Origin: Chinchilla lanigera
Taxonomy: Eukaryota > Chordata > Mammalia > Rodentia > Chinchillidae
Length of the DNA: 64,000 nucleotides
Assembly: GCF_000276665.1 (NCBI RefSeq)
Contig: NW_004955475.1
Span: forward strand, 4,044,814-4,108,813
Direction: 5' to 3'
Position 1 is the first letter of the stretch, and every line of letters starts with the position of its first letter. Under the pieces are notes generated by a model. It saw only the letters and a list, made by a program, of their open reading frames with translations. It made no database searches and was not told where the DNA came from. Shown piece after piece: positions 30,428 to 43,200 of the stretch. Made by a program: the position numbers and the translations under genes.

Positions 30428-31169
30428 TGGTACAGAAAGCTAAAATGGAGTGGCACAATTATAAAGATTGACATGGTGCAGAAGGAGATTTAAGCAGCCA
30501 CAGGAATTATTGTGGACTGAAGAGGACAGAGATCAGAGAAGCCCTTCCACAGAACAGTGGGAGGTTAGGCATTAGACCAGTCCCACTGTGCTCTCCTGCA
30601 GAAGAAAAAAAAATTGACAAGTGTGCCTGTTAATAAGACAGAGGCAAAAACCTCTGTTTTTGTCATGCCCACAGAAGCACAGTTGAAACCTAGCAGAACT
30701 CTACCAGTAGAGCGAATGAGAATCAGTTTCAGTGGTCTTTCTAGATCACCTGTCCCTGGTAGGCAAGAAAACAAGTCACTTCTGAAGAACTATCTCAAAC
30801 CAGTTGACATATACAACCAGTCACAACACAGAGAACTAGAGCTTAGCTCCATGTAAGCGCTACAAGCTAAGGTCTATTTGTAAACTAAGGGGTAAGAGTA
30901 TACTGATCAAATTCTTACAGAAGTATAAATAACATTAAGAGGTTCTTTCCCTTAGTTGTTTTTCCTTTTATCTGCCATTGCTTTCTGAAAGAGCTACAGG
31001 GAGGAGGGTAGCTGTGTGCTAGTAAGACCATAGGAATCTGAATTAATGCTCTTACCAAGCTACATTAACTATGTAATAAATTGGTACACAACATAATTCT
31101 TCTCTCACACTTCCATCCTCTCAAATTTCCCTTTTCTTTGGTGTTACACAAATATTATCAACATACACA

Positions 31170-31302
31170 CAGTTTTTTTTTATTTTTTGAGATGGGGGTC
31201 TCATTATGTAGCTCAAGCTGGCCTTGAACTTACGGTTATCCTCCTGCCTCAACCTCCCAAGTGCTGGAACTACAGATGTGTGCCACCACGCCCAGATAAC
31301 AA
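31170..31302 (-). mobile_element. B1-type SINE in L1 no. 3 5'UTR
   Basis: 'tttgagatgggggtctcatt', 'caagctggccttgaacttac', 'ctcctgcctcaacctcccaa', 'tgtgccaccacgcccag': reversed B1 with a T-rich start. Confidence 0.9.
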
Positions 31303-32559
31303 TGTTTTTTATTCTGTCTTTTCTTTCTTTCATTGGTATTGCTTTTAGTAAGTGGTAGGGGTTTAAGTAGGCGAGTGAAAGTGTAGGCCCAAGAGATAAT
31401 GCTTACATCTCTATATATAATTCTGTACCTAGTCACATTAGGTTTTATGGTGTTAGCTAAAACACTCTTCTCCTTTAGTCATAAATCAGACACAATATCT
31501 TTGTGCCCTCCATTGTGATCCACTTATTCCTTCCCCCACCCCTTTACTTACTTTCCTTTCACACTCTCTTAAATTTCCCCTGACTCCCCCTTGCTTTTAT
31601 ATAACAGAAATACTATCAGTACAATGTTTTTGTTTTTAATTTTCTTTTCTTTTTTTTCCTCTCAGAATATTTATGTGTGGTGTTTGTATAAGTGAAATGG
31701 CTCACCCATATTTAATTACTGCTATAGTTTATACAGTGTCTTGCATTTATACATCAGGTCAACCATCACCAAAAATGATGCATATAGATTCAAACACAAA
31801 CTTTCTACTATCTTATTAATCGGTTCCAATAAGGTAAACCTTCTTACAGCTTCTCACAATCTCCCACTATTCCTCTCCTCCTCATCTTCTTTTTTCCTAC
31901 TCATTCAAATAACTTCTCAGACATGCTCTTCCCCTCGCTCTAATTCAGATATAAAAATAATATCACCAAAGTCCACTTTTCTTTCATTTTCTGTTGTCTC
32001 TTTTTCTCATTCCTTCTTTGGGAGCTACTTTCTGACTTTTCTTCTTCCTTTTTCCATCCCTCTTATGTTACATCTCATTTCATTGGCATCAGTATTATTT
32101 CATTGTCTTCCTACGTTACTGAAAAAAGTGTGAAATATTTAAAACAAGTTCTAAATTACACGTTGATATATAGTTGGTCCTGTATATGCTAATATAACTG
32201 CTAGTTCTGTCCTTACAAAACGATGATTAGAATTGATCTTAATATATGGAGTAGAGTGAATTGGTGTATGAACACCAAAACATAATCAAAGCCAAGGTGA
32301 AATCACAAGGAAACACACACTAACTAAAAAGATCATCATATTAACAACAGAATTTTCTACCCTAATTGATGTTCAGCCATCAACACAAAAGTACTAAAAA
32401 ATATTTTTTTAAAACTCCAGAGAAATAAGATAACTCCAGAGAAATATATCCCCAAAAACTAATATTGTGACCACCGACTGAAGCTGAAGTAGTTTCAGAC
32501 AAAGAACTAAAAACTAAATGGTTAAAATGTGTGGGGAGGTCAAAGAAGAAACAATTTAT

Positions 32560-33580
32560 CAAATGCATAAAAAAATTCAATGAGCTCAAAGAGGATTTAA
32601 ATAAGCAGATAAAGGAATTGCAAAGATGTTCATCAGCTTAAAGAAGACATAAACAGATGACCGAGTCAAGAGTGCAGAATACATGTGACGAATTTAGTAA
32701 AAAAAATAAATAAAACAAAGGTTATGAAAAAAAATCAAGGGAGATCCTGCTAATGAAAAACACACTTGAAATCCATACCAGTACTTGAGGACAAGGTTTA
32801 TGTAATATACTTACTCAATGATACTCTGAAAACAGAAAATCATGAGAAGCTGATCTTTGACTCTAAAAAAATAAATAAGCATTATAGGAAGTAAGAAAGA
32901 GCTGGAGAAGGAAATTAAAATATAGAAATATTTATTCACTGAAGTCATTGCAGAAAACTTTCCAAATCTAGACATTAAAATGAATACCCAGATATATGAA
33001 GTATTTAGAATTCCAAACACATATAAACAGAGAAGAACATTTCCATGACACACTATAATTAAAATCCCAGAAGTCCAGGAAGAAGAATACTAAGTGAAAT
33101 TAGTGAACAAGATCAAGTAACTTGGAGCTGGGGATTTAGCTCAGCAGCAAAGCGCCTGCCTGGCAAGTGCAAGGTCGTGAGTTTGGTTCCCGGTACCAGA
33201 GAAAAACCAAAAAAAAACAACAAAAAAAAAAACAAAAGAAAAAAAAACGATCAAGTAACTTATAAAAGTAAGTGTGTCAGAATAACAGCAGGTTTCTCAA
33301 CACAAACCTTAAAGGGCAGAAGAACTTACTGAAAATTTTAAGCCCAAAGAGAAAACAGTTACCAACCCAAATTACTATATCCTGCAACATCACCAATCAC
33401 ACTTGACAGTTAAATAAAAATCTTCCATGATAAAAGAATCTAAAGAAATTCAGGGCCACTAAACCAGAATTGTAGAAAATACTCAAATAAATTCTAAACA
33501 GTCAGTGAAGCTAACATTACTAAAGACCCCAAAAGAAAGAATACAACTACGTGGGAGAGTAGATACAATGAAAATAGAAA
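32560..33580 (+). pseudogene. L1 no. 3 ORF1 remnant
   Basis: Coiled-coil-like A-rich coding texture, then 'attgcagaaaactttccaaatc', the RNA-binding region near 33280-33370 and 'aattcagggccactaaacc', in the same order as in the L1s at 2750 and 39180. Stops in all frames. An ID at 33124 interrupts it. Confidence 0.6.
33124..33248 (+). mobile_element. ID SINE with perfect 13-bp target duplication
   Basis: Core 'gatttagctcagcagcaaag' and 'gagtttggttcccgg' with an A-rich tail. gatcaagtaactt is repeated at 33111-33123 and 33249-33261. Confidence 0.95.
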
Positions 33581-33630
33581 CAAATCAGCACTGAAAAAGA
33601 AAACAGTGACAGGCATCACTAGATACATTT

Positions 33631-33773
33631 CGTTTTTGTTTTTTTGAGACAGGGTCTTGGTATGTGGTTCTGACTGGCCTTGAACTCACTATGTAGCCCA
33701 ATCTGGCCTCAAACTCATGGTGATCCTCAGCCTCCCATGTGCTGGGATTATAGGCATGTGCCACTACACCCAG
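33631..33773 (-). mobile_element. B1-type SINE with perfect 14-bp target duplication
   Basis: Reversed B1 ('tttttgagacagggtcttgg' to 'gtgccactacacccag'). cactagatacattt is repeated at 33617-33630 and 33774-33787. Confidence 0.94.
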
Positions 33774-33799
33774 CACTAGATACATTTTGATAGTAACTC

Positions 33800-36700
33800 T
33801 CAGTGGAAATAGACTTAACTTCACAGTGAACATATTGGAGGACTGGATCAAAAAAACCATACACAACTATACATTGCATGCAAGATATACATCTCATCCC
33901 TAAAGAAACACACATATTGAAAATAGAAAGGATGGAAAACATTACTCAATGCAACCAGAGCCCAAAAGCAACCGATTCTAATTTCAAAGTACACTTTAAG
34001 CTAAAGCTGATCAAAAGAGACAACAAAGGTCACTGCGTACTGCTCAAGGGAACAACTCAACTGGAAGAGATTACAATTGTAAATATATAAGCACTAAAAG
34101 GTGACACAGTCAATTTCATAAAACAAACAGTGTTTGACATAAAAAGGACAGATAGACACCAATATGATCACAACAGGGGACTTGAGTATCCAATCTTAGA
34201 AACAGGTCATTCAGACAAAATAACTAACAAAGAAATAGGAGAATTGAACAATACTGATCAAATGAAATGAACAGATATCTGTAGTGTTCCATCCAAAAAA
34301 ACAGCAGAATACAATTCTGCAAAAAGGTACAGAGAACTTTCTCCAAAAGTGTCCATATCTTAGGCTATAAGGCATGTATAAACAAAAAGAAGGAAAGGAA
34401 TCTCTTGCATCCTATCAAATCATAACAAAATGAAACTAGAAATTGACAAGAAAATAATCTCACAGAAACTATACAAATACAGAGAGATAAAATAAATACA
34501 TCCTTGAATAATTACTTGGTCACATTATAAATTAGGGAAGAAATTAACAAGTTCCTGAAATCAAATGACAATGGCAATGAAGTATACCAAAATCTGTATG
34601 AAACAATAAAAGCTATTGTAAGAGGGAAGCTTATGGCTATGAATGCATACATTAGAAAAATAGAGAGATTTCAAATAAACTAATGATGCATTGCAAGGTC
34701 TGAGAAAACAGTAAATCCAAAATTTTAGAAGGAAAATGTTTTTTAAAAAACTTTTAAATCAGTAGCAATAAATAAATACAAATTATCAATGAATCAGAGT
34801 TTCTTCTTTGAAAGAATAAATAAGATCAATAAATTCTTAGTCAAAAATATTAAGAATGGAAAGAAAAGGCCCATATAATGCCACTAGAAATGAAAAAAGG
34901 ATATAATGGACAGTGCTATGACCCAGAGGATTATAAGAACCTATTTTAAAAACTTACATACAAATACATTAAATAGTGTAAAAGAAATGGATAAATTTTC
35001 AGACATATATGGAATTACCAAAATGGAACCACAATGATATAACCATCTGGACTAGACTAATAACAAGCAATGGAATTGAAGCAGTAATAAAAACTGTATA
35101 ACACAGAAAGGAAAGTATAGCGCCAAACTCATTCCTTGAAGCCAGCATTCCATGATACCAAAACTGGACAAAGATGCAGGAAAAAAGACTACAGACCAAT
35201 ACCCTTAGTGAAAATAGGTATAAGAATCCTCAAAAAGATACTTGCAAACAGAATTCACCATGGCCAAAGTGACTTTATCCCAGATGCAAGAATGCTGCAA
35301 TATATGTAAATCAATAAATGTCTTACACTACATAAAAAGGACAAAAATCACAAGATCATTTTTGTAGATGCAGAAAAAGCTTTTGACAAAAATTCAAAAT
35401 CTGTTCATGATTAAAACCAAACCCTAAAGAAAATAGGTATAGAAGGACTTTACCTCAAAGTGATAAAAGCCGTTTTTGACAAACTCACTGCCAACACAAT
35501 ACTGACTGTGGGAAAACAAAAACAGTTCTCTCAAAAATAAGGAACAAGATAAGGGTTCCACTCTCACCACTCTTACTCAATTTTACCAAGATTAATCAGG
35601 AAATACCAAGAAATAAAAGAAATATGAATATAATACAAAGAAGTCAAGCTATCCTCATTTACAAATGACATCATCATTTACAAAGAAGATTAAAAAACAC
35701 TCCAAGACTTTTAAAATTAGTAAACAAGGGGCTGGGGATTTAGCTCAGCGGCAAAAGCGCCTGCCTGGCAAGGGCAAGCTCGTGAGTTCGGTTCCTGGTA
35801 CCAGAGAAAAAACCAAAAAAAAAAAAAAATTAGTAAACAAATTCCAAAAAGTGGCAGGATGCAAAATCAATGGACAGCAATAATAAACCTAAAAAAAGAA
35901 GTCAGGAAAATTATATCATTGAGTATATCTTTAAAAAATTAAATGGAGAGAAACTAAACTTGGCATGAAGTGAAAGCCCCCTATATCAAAAGTTGGAAGA
36001 CTCTCAAGAAAGAGATTAAAGAAGATATTAGAGAAAATAAAGACATTTACTGTTCCTCAGTAGGTAGAATCAATATTGGCAAAATGAAAAAATCACCAAA
36101 AATTACATATATACATTGCAATTCCAATCAAAATATCCATAACACTTCACAGAACTAAAAAAAAAAATCCTATAATTCACGTCACCAAGAGTGACCAGAA
36201 GAGCAAAAGTTATCCTAAAAAAAAGAGCAAAGCAGGACGTTTTACAAGACCAGGTTTCATGTACACTACAAAGCTAGTAAAAGAAACAACCAACAGGTTC
36301 AAGAGTCAACTTACAGAATGGGAAAAATTCTTGCCAGTTACTCATCAGAGAACTAATATCTAGAATACATACAGGAGACAAAAATTTGATCCCACAAAAT
36401 AAAAAATGTCACTTAAAATGAAGACAATTCTCAGAAGAAATACAAATGGCCAACAAGTGCATGAAAAAATGTTCACCATCCTTGGCATTAGAGAGAAATG
36501 AAACTCAAACCAATACCAAAATTCCGTCTTCTTCCTTTAAGTATGAGTATCATCAAGGACTTAATAAACAACAAATGCTGGAGGGTATGGGTAAAAAGAA
36601 GTACTTAATATTGTTGATGGGAAAGGAAACTAGTACAACCACAATGAAAATCAGTGTGAAGATTCCTCATAAGTTAAAAACAGAAATTCAAATTGACCTA

Positions 36701-36890
36701 GCTATATATCTTTCCTGAGTAACATCCCAAAAGAGTTAAAGCCATCTTATTATACAGATACATGCAAAACTTATATCTATAGTAGTTCAAATTATAATCA
36801 CTAAATTATGGAAATTGCTTATGTGCCTATCAATAGATAAATGGATAAAGAAATTGTGATAGATATATGTATATATATATATGTATATAC
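33800..36890 (+). pseudogene. L1 no. 3 ORF2 remnant
   Basis: Follows the L1 ORF2 order: endonuclease traces (gaaacacacatattg near 33903; 'actgatcaaatgaaatgaac' near 34252), RT traces ('atgcagaaaaagcttttgac' near 35368; 'tttacaaatgacatcat' near 35658 in place of FADD), and C-terminal traces (MANKCMKKCSPSLA at 36446). Frameshifts throughout, more decayed than the other two long L1s. An ID at 35728 interrupts it. Confidence 0.75.
35728..35825 (+). mobile_element. ID SINE with perfect 15-bp target duplication
   Basis: Core 'gatttagctcagcggcaaaa' and 'gagttcggttcctgg'. aaaattagtaaacaa is repeated at 35713-35727 and 35826-35840. Confidence 0.96.
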
Positions 36891-36909
36891 AAAAATAAAT
36901 TGGGTACAG

Positions 36910-37010
36910 GGGCTGGGGATTTAGCTCAGCGGCAAAGCGCCTGCCTGGCAAGCGCAAGGTCGTGAGTTCGGTTCCCGGTACCGGAGGAAAAAAAAAATAA
37001 AATAAAATAA
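36910..37010 (+). mobile_element. ID SINE with perfect 19-bp target duplication
   Basis: Near-consensus core 'gatttagctcagcggcaaag' and 'gagttcggttcccgg'. aaaaataaattgggtacag is exact on both sides (36891-36909, 37011-37029). Among the youngest copies. Confidence 0.97.
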
Positions 37011-37395
37011 AAAAATAAATTGGGTACAGTATTTCTAAGACACAAAAGATAAATTTGCATCATTCACAGAAATAATGGATGGATCTGGAGACCATAATAT
37101 TAAGTAAAATGAATCAAACACAGAAAGTGAAATATTTAAATATTATGTGTTTTTAAAAAAATGCTAAGCATAAAATCAGATCAAAATAAAGGAGAGATAA
37201 TAGGCAATGAGGAGGCAGACATTTCTATGATGGGAAAGATGACGTTAGGAAGCAGAGAGAGGCATGGTTAGGAGAGGAAAGGAGATTAAAAATTATCAAG
37301 ATGCAATTTGTACACGTACCATTTTCCCTAAATGAATGCAATTTTTAGATATTGCAAGCATTAACTAATACAAAAATTAAAACAATTTTAAAAAG

Positions 37396-37955
37396 GAAAT
37401 AATAGATTATAGCACAGATAAACGAGAATTGCAAAAAATTTAGAAAAAATGAACAAAATTATGACTTGCTTTTTTGAAAAAAAAAAAAACCTTTAGCTAA
37501 ACTATGAACAAAGTGAGTTGATACAAATAATTAAATTTGAAATAAGCTTGGAGACATTACAACTATTTCCTCAGAAACAAACAGGATCTGAAGGGACTAC
37601 TATGAACAACTGTATGCAAATAAATTAGCCATTCTTGAGAAAATGTTTCAATTTCTAGCAATATAGAACCTGCCAAGACTGAAACAAGAAGAAATAGAAA
37701 GTCTGAATAGATTAATTATGAAAAATATACTGAAGCATCAATTAAAAATCTAAAGTCCATACCAAAATCCTGACATCATTTTTCACAGAAATAAACACAA
37801 AATCTGTAAAATTTATATAGAATCACATTATATCAAATGGCAAAAGCAATCTGCAGAAGGAAACAAACCTGGAGAAGGCATGCACTTTGAATTAAAAATA
37901 TATTATAAACTTATGCAAGCCAAATAAGAAAGAGGCATGGAAAACACTTAGGACT
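37396..37955 (+). mobile_element. Old L1 ORF2, second segment
   Basis: Continues the L1 reading order from 30427 (aaggaaataatagattatagc; then 'gacttgcttttttgaaa', 'actactatgaacaactgtat'). There seems to be an internal loss of much of the RT core near 37740-37770. It breaks off near 'aagaggcatgg', where 'tactgg' is expected; the continuation is at 44725. Confidence 0.7.
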
Positions 37956-38098
37956 TGCAACCTGCTTGGTCAGTGTAGTCCAGGTGCTTGGACCATCTCC
38001 CTACACCACAGGATTTGCAGCCAGCAAGGGAAGCACCTGGTACTCTGTAACCAGCTTGGCCAGTGTAATCCAGGTGCCTGGCTCATCCCTCTGAAGTT
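37956..38098 (+). repeat. Duplicated 5'UTR unit of L1 no. 2 (about 97-bp spacing)
   Basis: 'aacctgcttggtcagtgtag' then 'tccaggtgcttgg' recurs about 97 bp later as 'aaccagcttggccagtgtaa' then 'tccaggtgcctgg'. Position at the 5' end suggests promoter monomers, unrelated by eye to those at 2388-2705. Confidence 0.6.
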
Positions 38099-39179
38099 GG
38101 GAACCAGGCCACCAGGGAAACAACAGTCACACAGTAGGAACCAGACTAGCATGCACATGATGGACAGGTGGAACCAGTGAGACGGAAACGTCCAAAATAA
38201 AAGCCAACAGGTGATAAGTTATGTGAAGCGACATTGTGCTTAGACAAAGACACATGAATAGAAACAAATGGGAGGGACTGCTCTCTTTCTTTTTATATAA
38301 TTTCATTTTATTTTACTTTGTTTTAACCTTTTTACTGTCTTTTCCTTTTTTATTTTCCTTTTTCTCCATTTTTTTTATCTTTTACTTGTTCTAATCTCAT
38401 CCCTCAAACCCAGAGACCAAGTTCAAATAATTCCTCAAATACTCTTTAATTTTTCTTCTCTATCCCCTTCTCTAGTTTCCCAAACATTTTATGAGCATCC
38501 TTTTTCCTTCAGACTTTCTTCTACTTCCCTTTCATTATCTTTATCTTACACATCATCCTCATTAAGTTTACCCACAACAGGGTAAATCAACTCTACCAAG
38601 GTGAAGCACTTTGAATACAAGCTCATAATTTCCAGTTGGTTCTGTTATATAACTACAGACTTTGCTCCTTTGCTGTAAAGTAAAAAATCTGTCATTAACA
38701 GAGTTTGTCAATTTCTAAATTATGCTTAATGCTATCCTTATTGCTAAATTGTACTATTTCAGCTAGGATGTCATATCTGTTGGAAGCAGTTATTCTCCCC
38801 TCTTTAACAATACTGGGAAGCTCTGGGGTAGTAACCTCACTACAGCCCTACACCAAAAGACTAAGGACTGAGCCAAACAGATACTAACATCCTCCTCTTA
38901 ATTAATTGGAAATATATGATGTTGGGACAGACACAAAACAAGAATCTTCTACATACAGAAGACATCCTTGAAGAATAGTCTTTTCCTAGAAAGGCCTTGA
39001 TATTAGTGATATACCTACCTACTACAAAAACTCACAAGGATCATCACAGAAAAGAAAATATCTTTTTGAAATATAAAATGACAAGATGAAGAAACCAAAT
39101 GCAATCTCTGACCTCAAACCAACCCAGAACAAGTCCAACAGACACTGATATAGAATAAATTGGAAGACACACACCTGAA

Positions 39180-40150
39180 ATTTGTGAAATGATAGCAATT
39201 GAAGTAAAGAAAAAACTCCATGTGGATATAGAGGGAATCAGATCAGAAATAATCTCTAAGGTAAAAAATGAAATGATGAACATAATGAAAAAATTGCTTA
39301 GCACATATGAAGAAGACAGATAAAAAACAGAGAAGCATAAAAAAATAATGGAAACTTTGAGGAAACAGTATAGGAAATAATTATAATACAGAAAACAGAT
39401 TCAAAGAGATATCCAGGAAATTACAAAGTCCATTGAAAGCTGGCAAAACTGCTTAAAACAAACTGAAGATAGGTTTTCAGGCCTTGAAGACAGGATTGCA
39501 GCTAGTGACCATGGAAGGAAAGATCTCTTAAAAATAACAAGGAACCAGAAAATAATAAATTAAACAGCTGCAAGTTGATGCAACAAAAAACAATATAAGA
39601 CTGATAGGTGTCAATGAAAAAGCAGGAGTCAACACAAATGACATAAAGACTATTTGCAAAAGTAATAGCAGAAAATTTCTCAAACATGGGAACAGAATAT
39701 GTAACACAGCTGAGTGTGGCATATAGAACTCCAAGCAGCCATGAAAAAAATAAATCTACCAAGGCATATAATAATCAAGATCCCAGAAATTCAGTAGAAA
39801 AACAGAATATTAAAAGCTATTAGAGAAAAAAGCCAGATCATCTCTAAAGGAAAGCCTATCAGAATCACAGCGAACTTCTTAACACAAAATTTCAAGTCAA
39901 GAAGAGTTTCAAAAAAAAGTATTTCAAGTACTGAGAGAAAACAACTTCCAACCCAGATTAATGTAAGCTGCAAAAGTATTTTTCAAAATTAACAGAGAAA
40001 TGAAATATTTCCATGACAAAGAACAACTAAAGAAATTCATGACCACAAAACCAATCTGCCAGAAAGTACTGAAAGATATTCTAGATAGAGATAAAAATGA
40101 CCACAATTCCAAGAACAATATAAAAATGAAACCACCAGGCAGGGCAAGCA
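39180..40150 (+). pseudogene. L1 no. 2 ORF1 remnant
   Basis: Parallel to 2750-3720 with clear nucleotide similarity, e.g. 'gaaagctggcaaaactgctt' and 'ggccttgaagacaggatt'. The RNA-binding region lies near 39800-39900 and the end (NNFQPRL-like) near 39945. Stops in all frames. The minus-strand 147-codon frame at 40081-40524 is antisense L1. Confidence 0.75.
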
Positions 40151-40224
40151 ATTAAACAGAGGGAGAAAGCAAGGAAGCAACAGTGAGAAAATAACATGAC
40201 AAGGATAAGCCAATATGTATCAGT

Positions 40225-43200
40225 TACAGCCATCAATGTAAATAGCGTCAATTTGCCAATCAAAAAAATAGATTGGCAGAATGAATAAGACATAAAATCC
40301 AAAAATATGCTGTATACAAGAAACACATTTAAATCACAAAGAAATTCATAAGATTGAAAGTCAGAAGATGGAAAACAATACTCCATGCAGTAACAATCCA
40401 GAAAAAAGCAGGGGTAGCTATTCCCTTTACAGACAATGTGATTTTCAAACCAAGAATTATCAAAAGAGATGAAGAAGGATACTGCACAGCTATTGGGGGA
40501 AAATTTAAGAGGAAGATATAACAATCATAAATATATATGAACCCAATATCATAGAACTGAACAATAAGATAAATATTTATAAACATGAAAAATCAAGTAA
40601 TGAACAACATGATTGTCATGTGGGACCTTAATAACCCATTGTCACAAAGAGATAGATCAACTAGACAAAACATCATCAAAGAACTAACCGAACTGAACCA
40701 AACCTGTGAACAAATGGATTTAGTAGATATTTACAGAGTGTTTCACTAAACAACATCAGAATACACATTCTTCTCAGATGCACATATGACATTCTCTAAA
40801 ATAGATCATACGCTATCCCATAGAACATGCTTAATTAAATGCAAAGGAATTGAAATCATCCCAAGTTCATTATCTGACCACAGTATAATGAAATTGGAAA
40901 TTAATGGTAAAAGAAATTGCAAAAACTGCATAAAAACCTGGAAATTAAATAGCACCACCCTGAAAAACAAATGGCGAACAGATGAAATTAAAGGAGAAAT
41001 TAAACAATATCTACAAATGAGAATGCAAATAAAACTTACTGGTACCTGTGAGATACAATGAAAACAGCACTAAGAGTGAAATTTTAGACAGTAAATATTC
41101 ACATCAAGAAAACATAATAAACACAAATAACCTAGTGCTGCATCTTAAGCTTCAAAAAAAAAAAAGAACAAGTCAATATCAAAGCTATCAGAAGGGAAGC
41201 AATTATAAAGATCAGAGCAGAAAATAATTAAATTGAGATTAAGAAAATAATACAAATAATTAATGAATTGAAAAGTTGTTTCTTTGGAAGAACAAATGAA
41301 ATTGATGAACCCTAGCAAACCTTATAAAAAAAGAAAAGACTCAATTTCATGCAATGAGGAATGAAAATGGTGAAATCACTACAGATCTTGTGGAAATTCA
41401 GGAGATCATCAATATCTAGTTTGAAAACCTTTACTCTCATAGGATGGAAAACATGGAAGAAATGGACTGATTTCTAAAAAAGTATGAATCATCAAAGCTG
41501 AATCAAGAACATATAAAAATTCTGAGTAACCCAGTAACAGTTAATAAAATCAAAATCATAATTAAAAACTTAATAACAAAGAAAAGTCCAGGTCCTGATG
41601 GATTCATGGCTGATTTCTCCAAGATATTTACAGAAAAATTAACACCAATACTCCTTAAATTTTTTAGTGAAATTGAAAGGGAAGCAATTCTCCCTACATC
41701 ATTCCTGGAGGCAAGTATTTGTGTAACAAATGCAGAGAAAGATCCAACCAAAAAAGAGAACTACAGGCCAATCTCCTTAAAGAACATAGATGCAAAATTC
41801 CTCAGTAAAATACTAGAAAACATAATGCGACAAATTATCAAGAAGATTATACACCATGACCAAGTGGGATTTATCCCAGGAATGGCAGGGGTGGTTCAAC
41901 TAATACAAATCAATAAACGTAGTATACCATGTCAACAGAACCAAAGACAAAAATGATATGATTATTTCAATAGACGTAGGAAAATTTTTTTTATAAAATT
42001 CAACACTCAATAATGATAAAAACCCTAGAGAAAATTGGAATAGATGGTCTTTACCTCAATGTGATGAAAGCCATCTATGACAAACCAACAGTCAACAACA
42101 TACTAAATGGATGAAAACTAAAAGCTTTCAATATAAAATCAGGAAATAGACAAGAATGTCCACTATCACCATTCCTATTCAATACGGTTCTAGAAACATT
42201 AGCCAGAGCATTTAGAAGAGAGAAAGAAATAAATGGAATAAGGATAGGAAGGGAAGAAGTTAAATTATCATTATTTGCAGATGACATGATACTCTACATA
42301 GAAGACCCCCAAAACTACCAAAAGACTTCTAGAATTAAAGAGCAAGTTCAGTAGCATAGTTGGATACAAATCAACACTCAAATATGAATAGCGTTCCTGT
42401 ACACAAACAACAAACTCACTGAGACAAAAATTAGGGAAACCACACCCTTCACTATAGCATCCAAAAAATTAAATACTGAAGATTCAATCGAACGAAGGAA
42501 GTAAAAATCTATACTTTGAAAGTTACAGTACTCTGAAAAACGAGATCAAAGAGGGTATTAGAAAATGGAAATGTATCCCATGCTCATCTTTAGGAGGAAT
42601 CAACATAGTGAAAATGGCCCTATTCCCAACCTTCTTATACAGATTTAGTGCAATCCCTAGGAGACTACCATTAGCATACCTCACAGATCTAGAGAAAGCA
42701 TTCTTAAAATTCATTTGGAAATAGGAGAGACTTAGAATAGCAAAGAGAATTCAGGGTAGCAAAGGCAAGGCAGGAAGCATCACAATCCCGGACTTGAAAT
42801 TAAACTACAAAGCTACTATGATAAAATCAGCATGATACTGGATTAAAAACAGACCTGAGGATCAGTAGAACAGATTAGACGATGTAAATTCAACTCCAAA
42901 CACACTCAGCCACCTTTTCTTTGACAAAGGGCCAAACATGTTCACTGGAAAAAAAATAGCCTCTTTTATAAATCGTGCTGGAAAAACTGGTTTTACACAG
43001 GTCAAAGACTAAAACTAGATCCATGCCTACTACCACTCACTAAACTAAAGTCAAAATTAATCAAAGATCTAAATATTAAAACAGAAGTTGTAGGGGGCAA
43101 TGAATCTTAGCATATTATTTTAGATAAAATAGTTTTGGTAAAAGCCTACATGGTGCCTTGGGAAGCCTCCCAGGACAGCATAAGAGCTAATTCTCCAGAT

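Larger units (their letters stand above)
30428..37395 (+). mobile_element. L1 retrotransposon no. 3, inserted in an older L1
   Basis: The block between two adjoining pieces of one old L1. Its ends carry a near-duplicate, aaagaaatgataatag (ending 30428) and aaaggaaataatag (about 37393-37406), consistent with target duplication. Contents: 5'UTR (30428 to about 32500, T/C-rich around 31520-32100), ORF1 remnant, ORF2 remnant and a 3'UTR like that at 22380-22750. It carries a B1, three IDs and another B1. Plus strand, heavily mutated. Confidence 0.75.

Noticed and set aside
36910..37010. tRNA gene suggested by A and B boxes
   Set aside because: It is an ID SINE: A tail, flanking target duplication and many dispersed copies.
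40081..40524. 147-codon minus-strand open frame rich in Phe and Ile
   Set aside because: It is the antisense of L1 ORF1/ORF2 sequence; A-rich sense coding gives apparent hydrophobic frames on the other strand.
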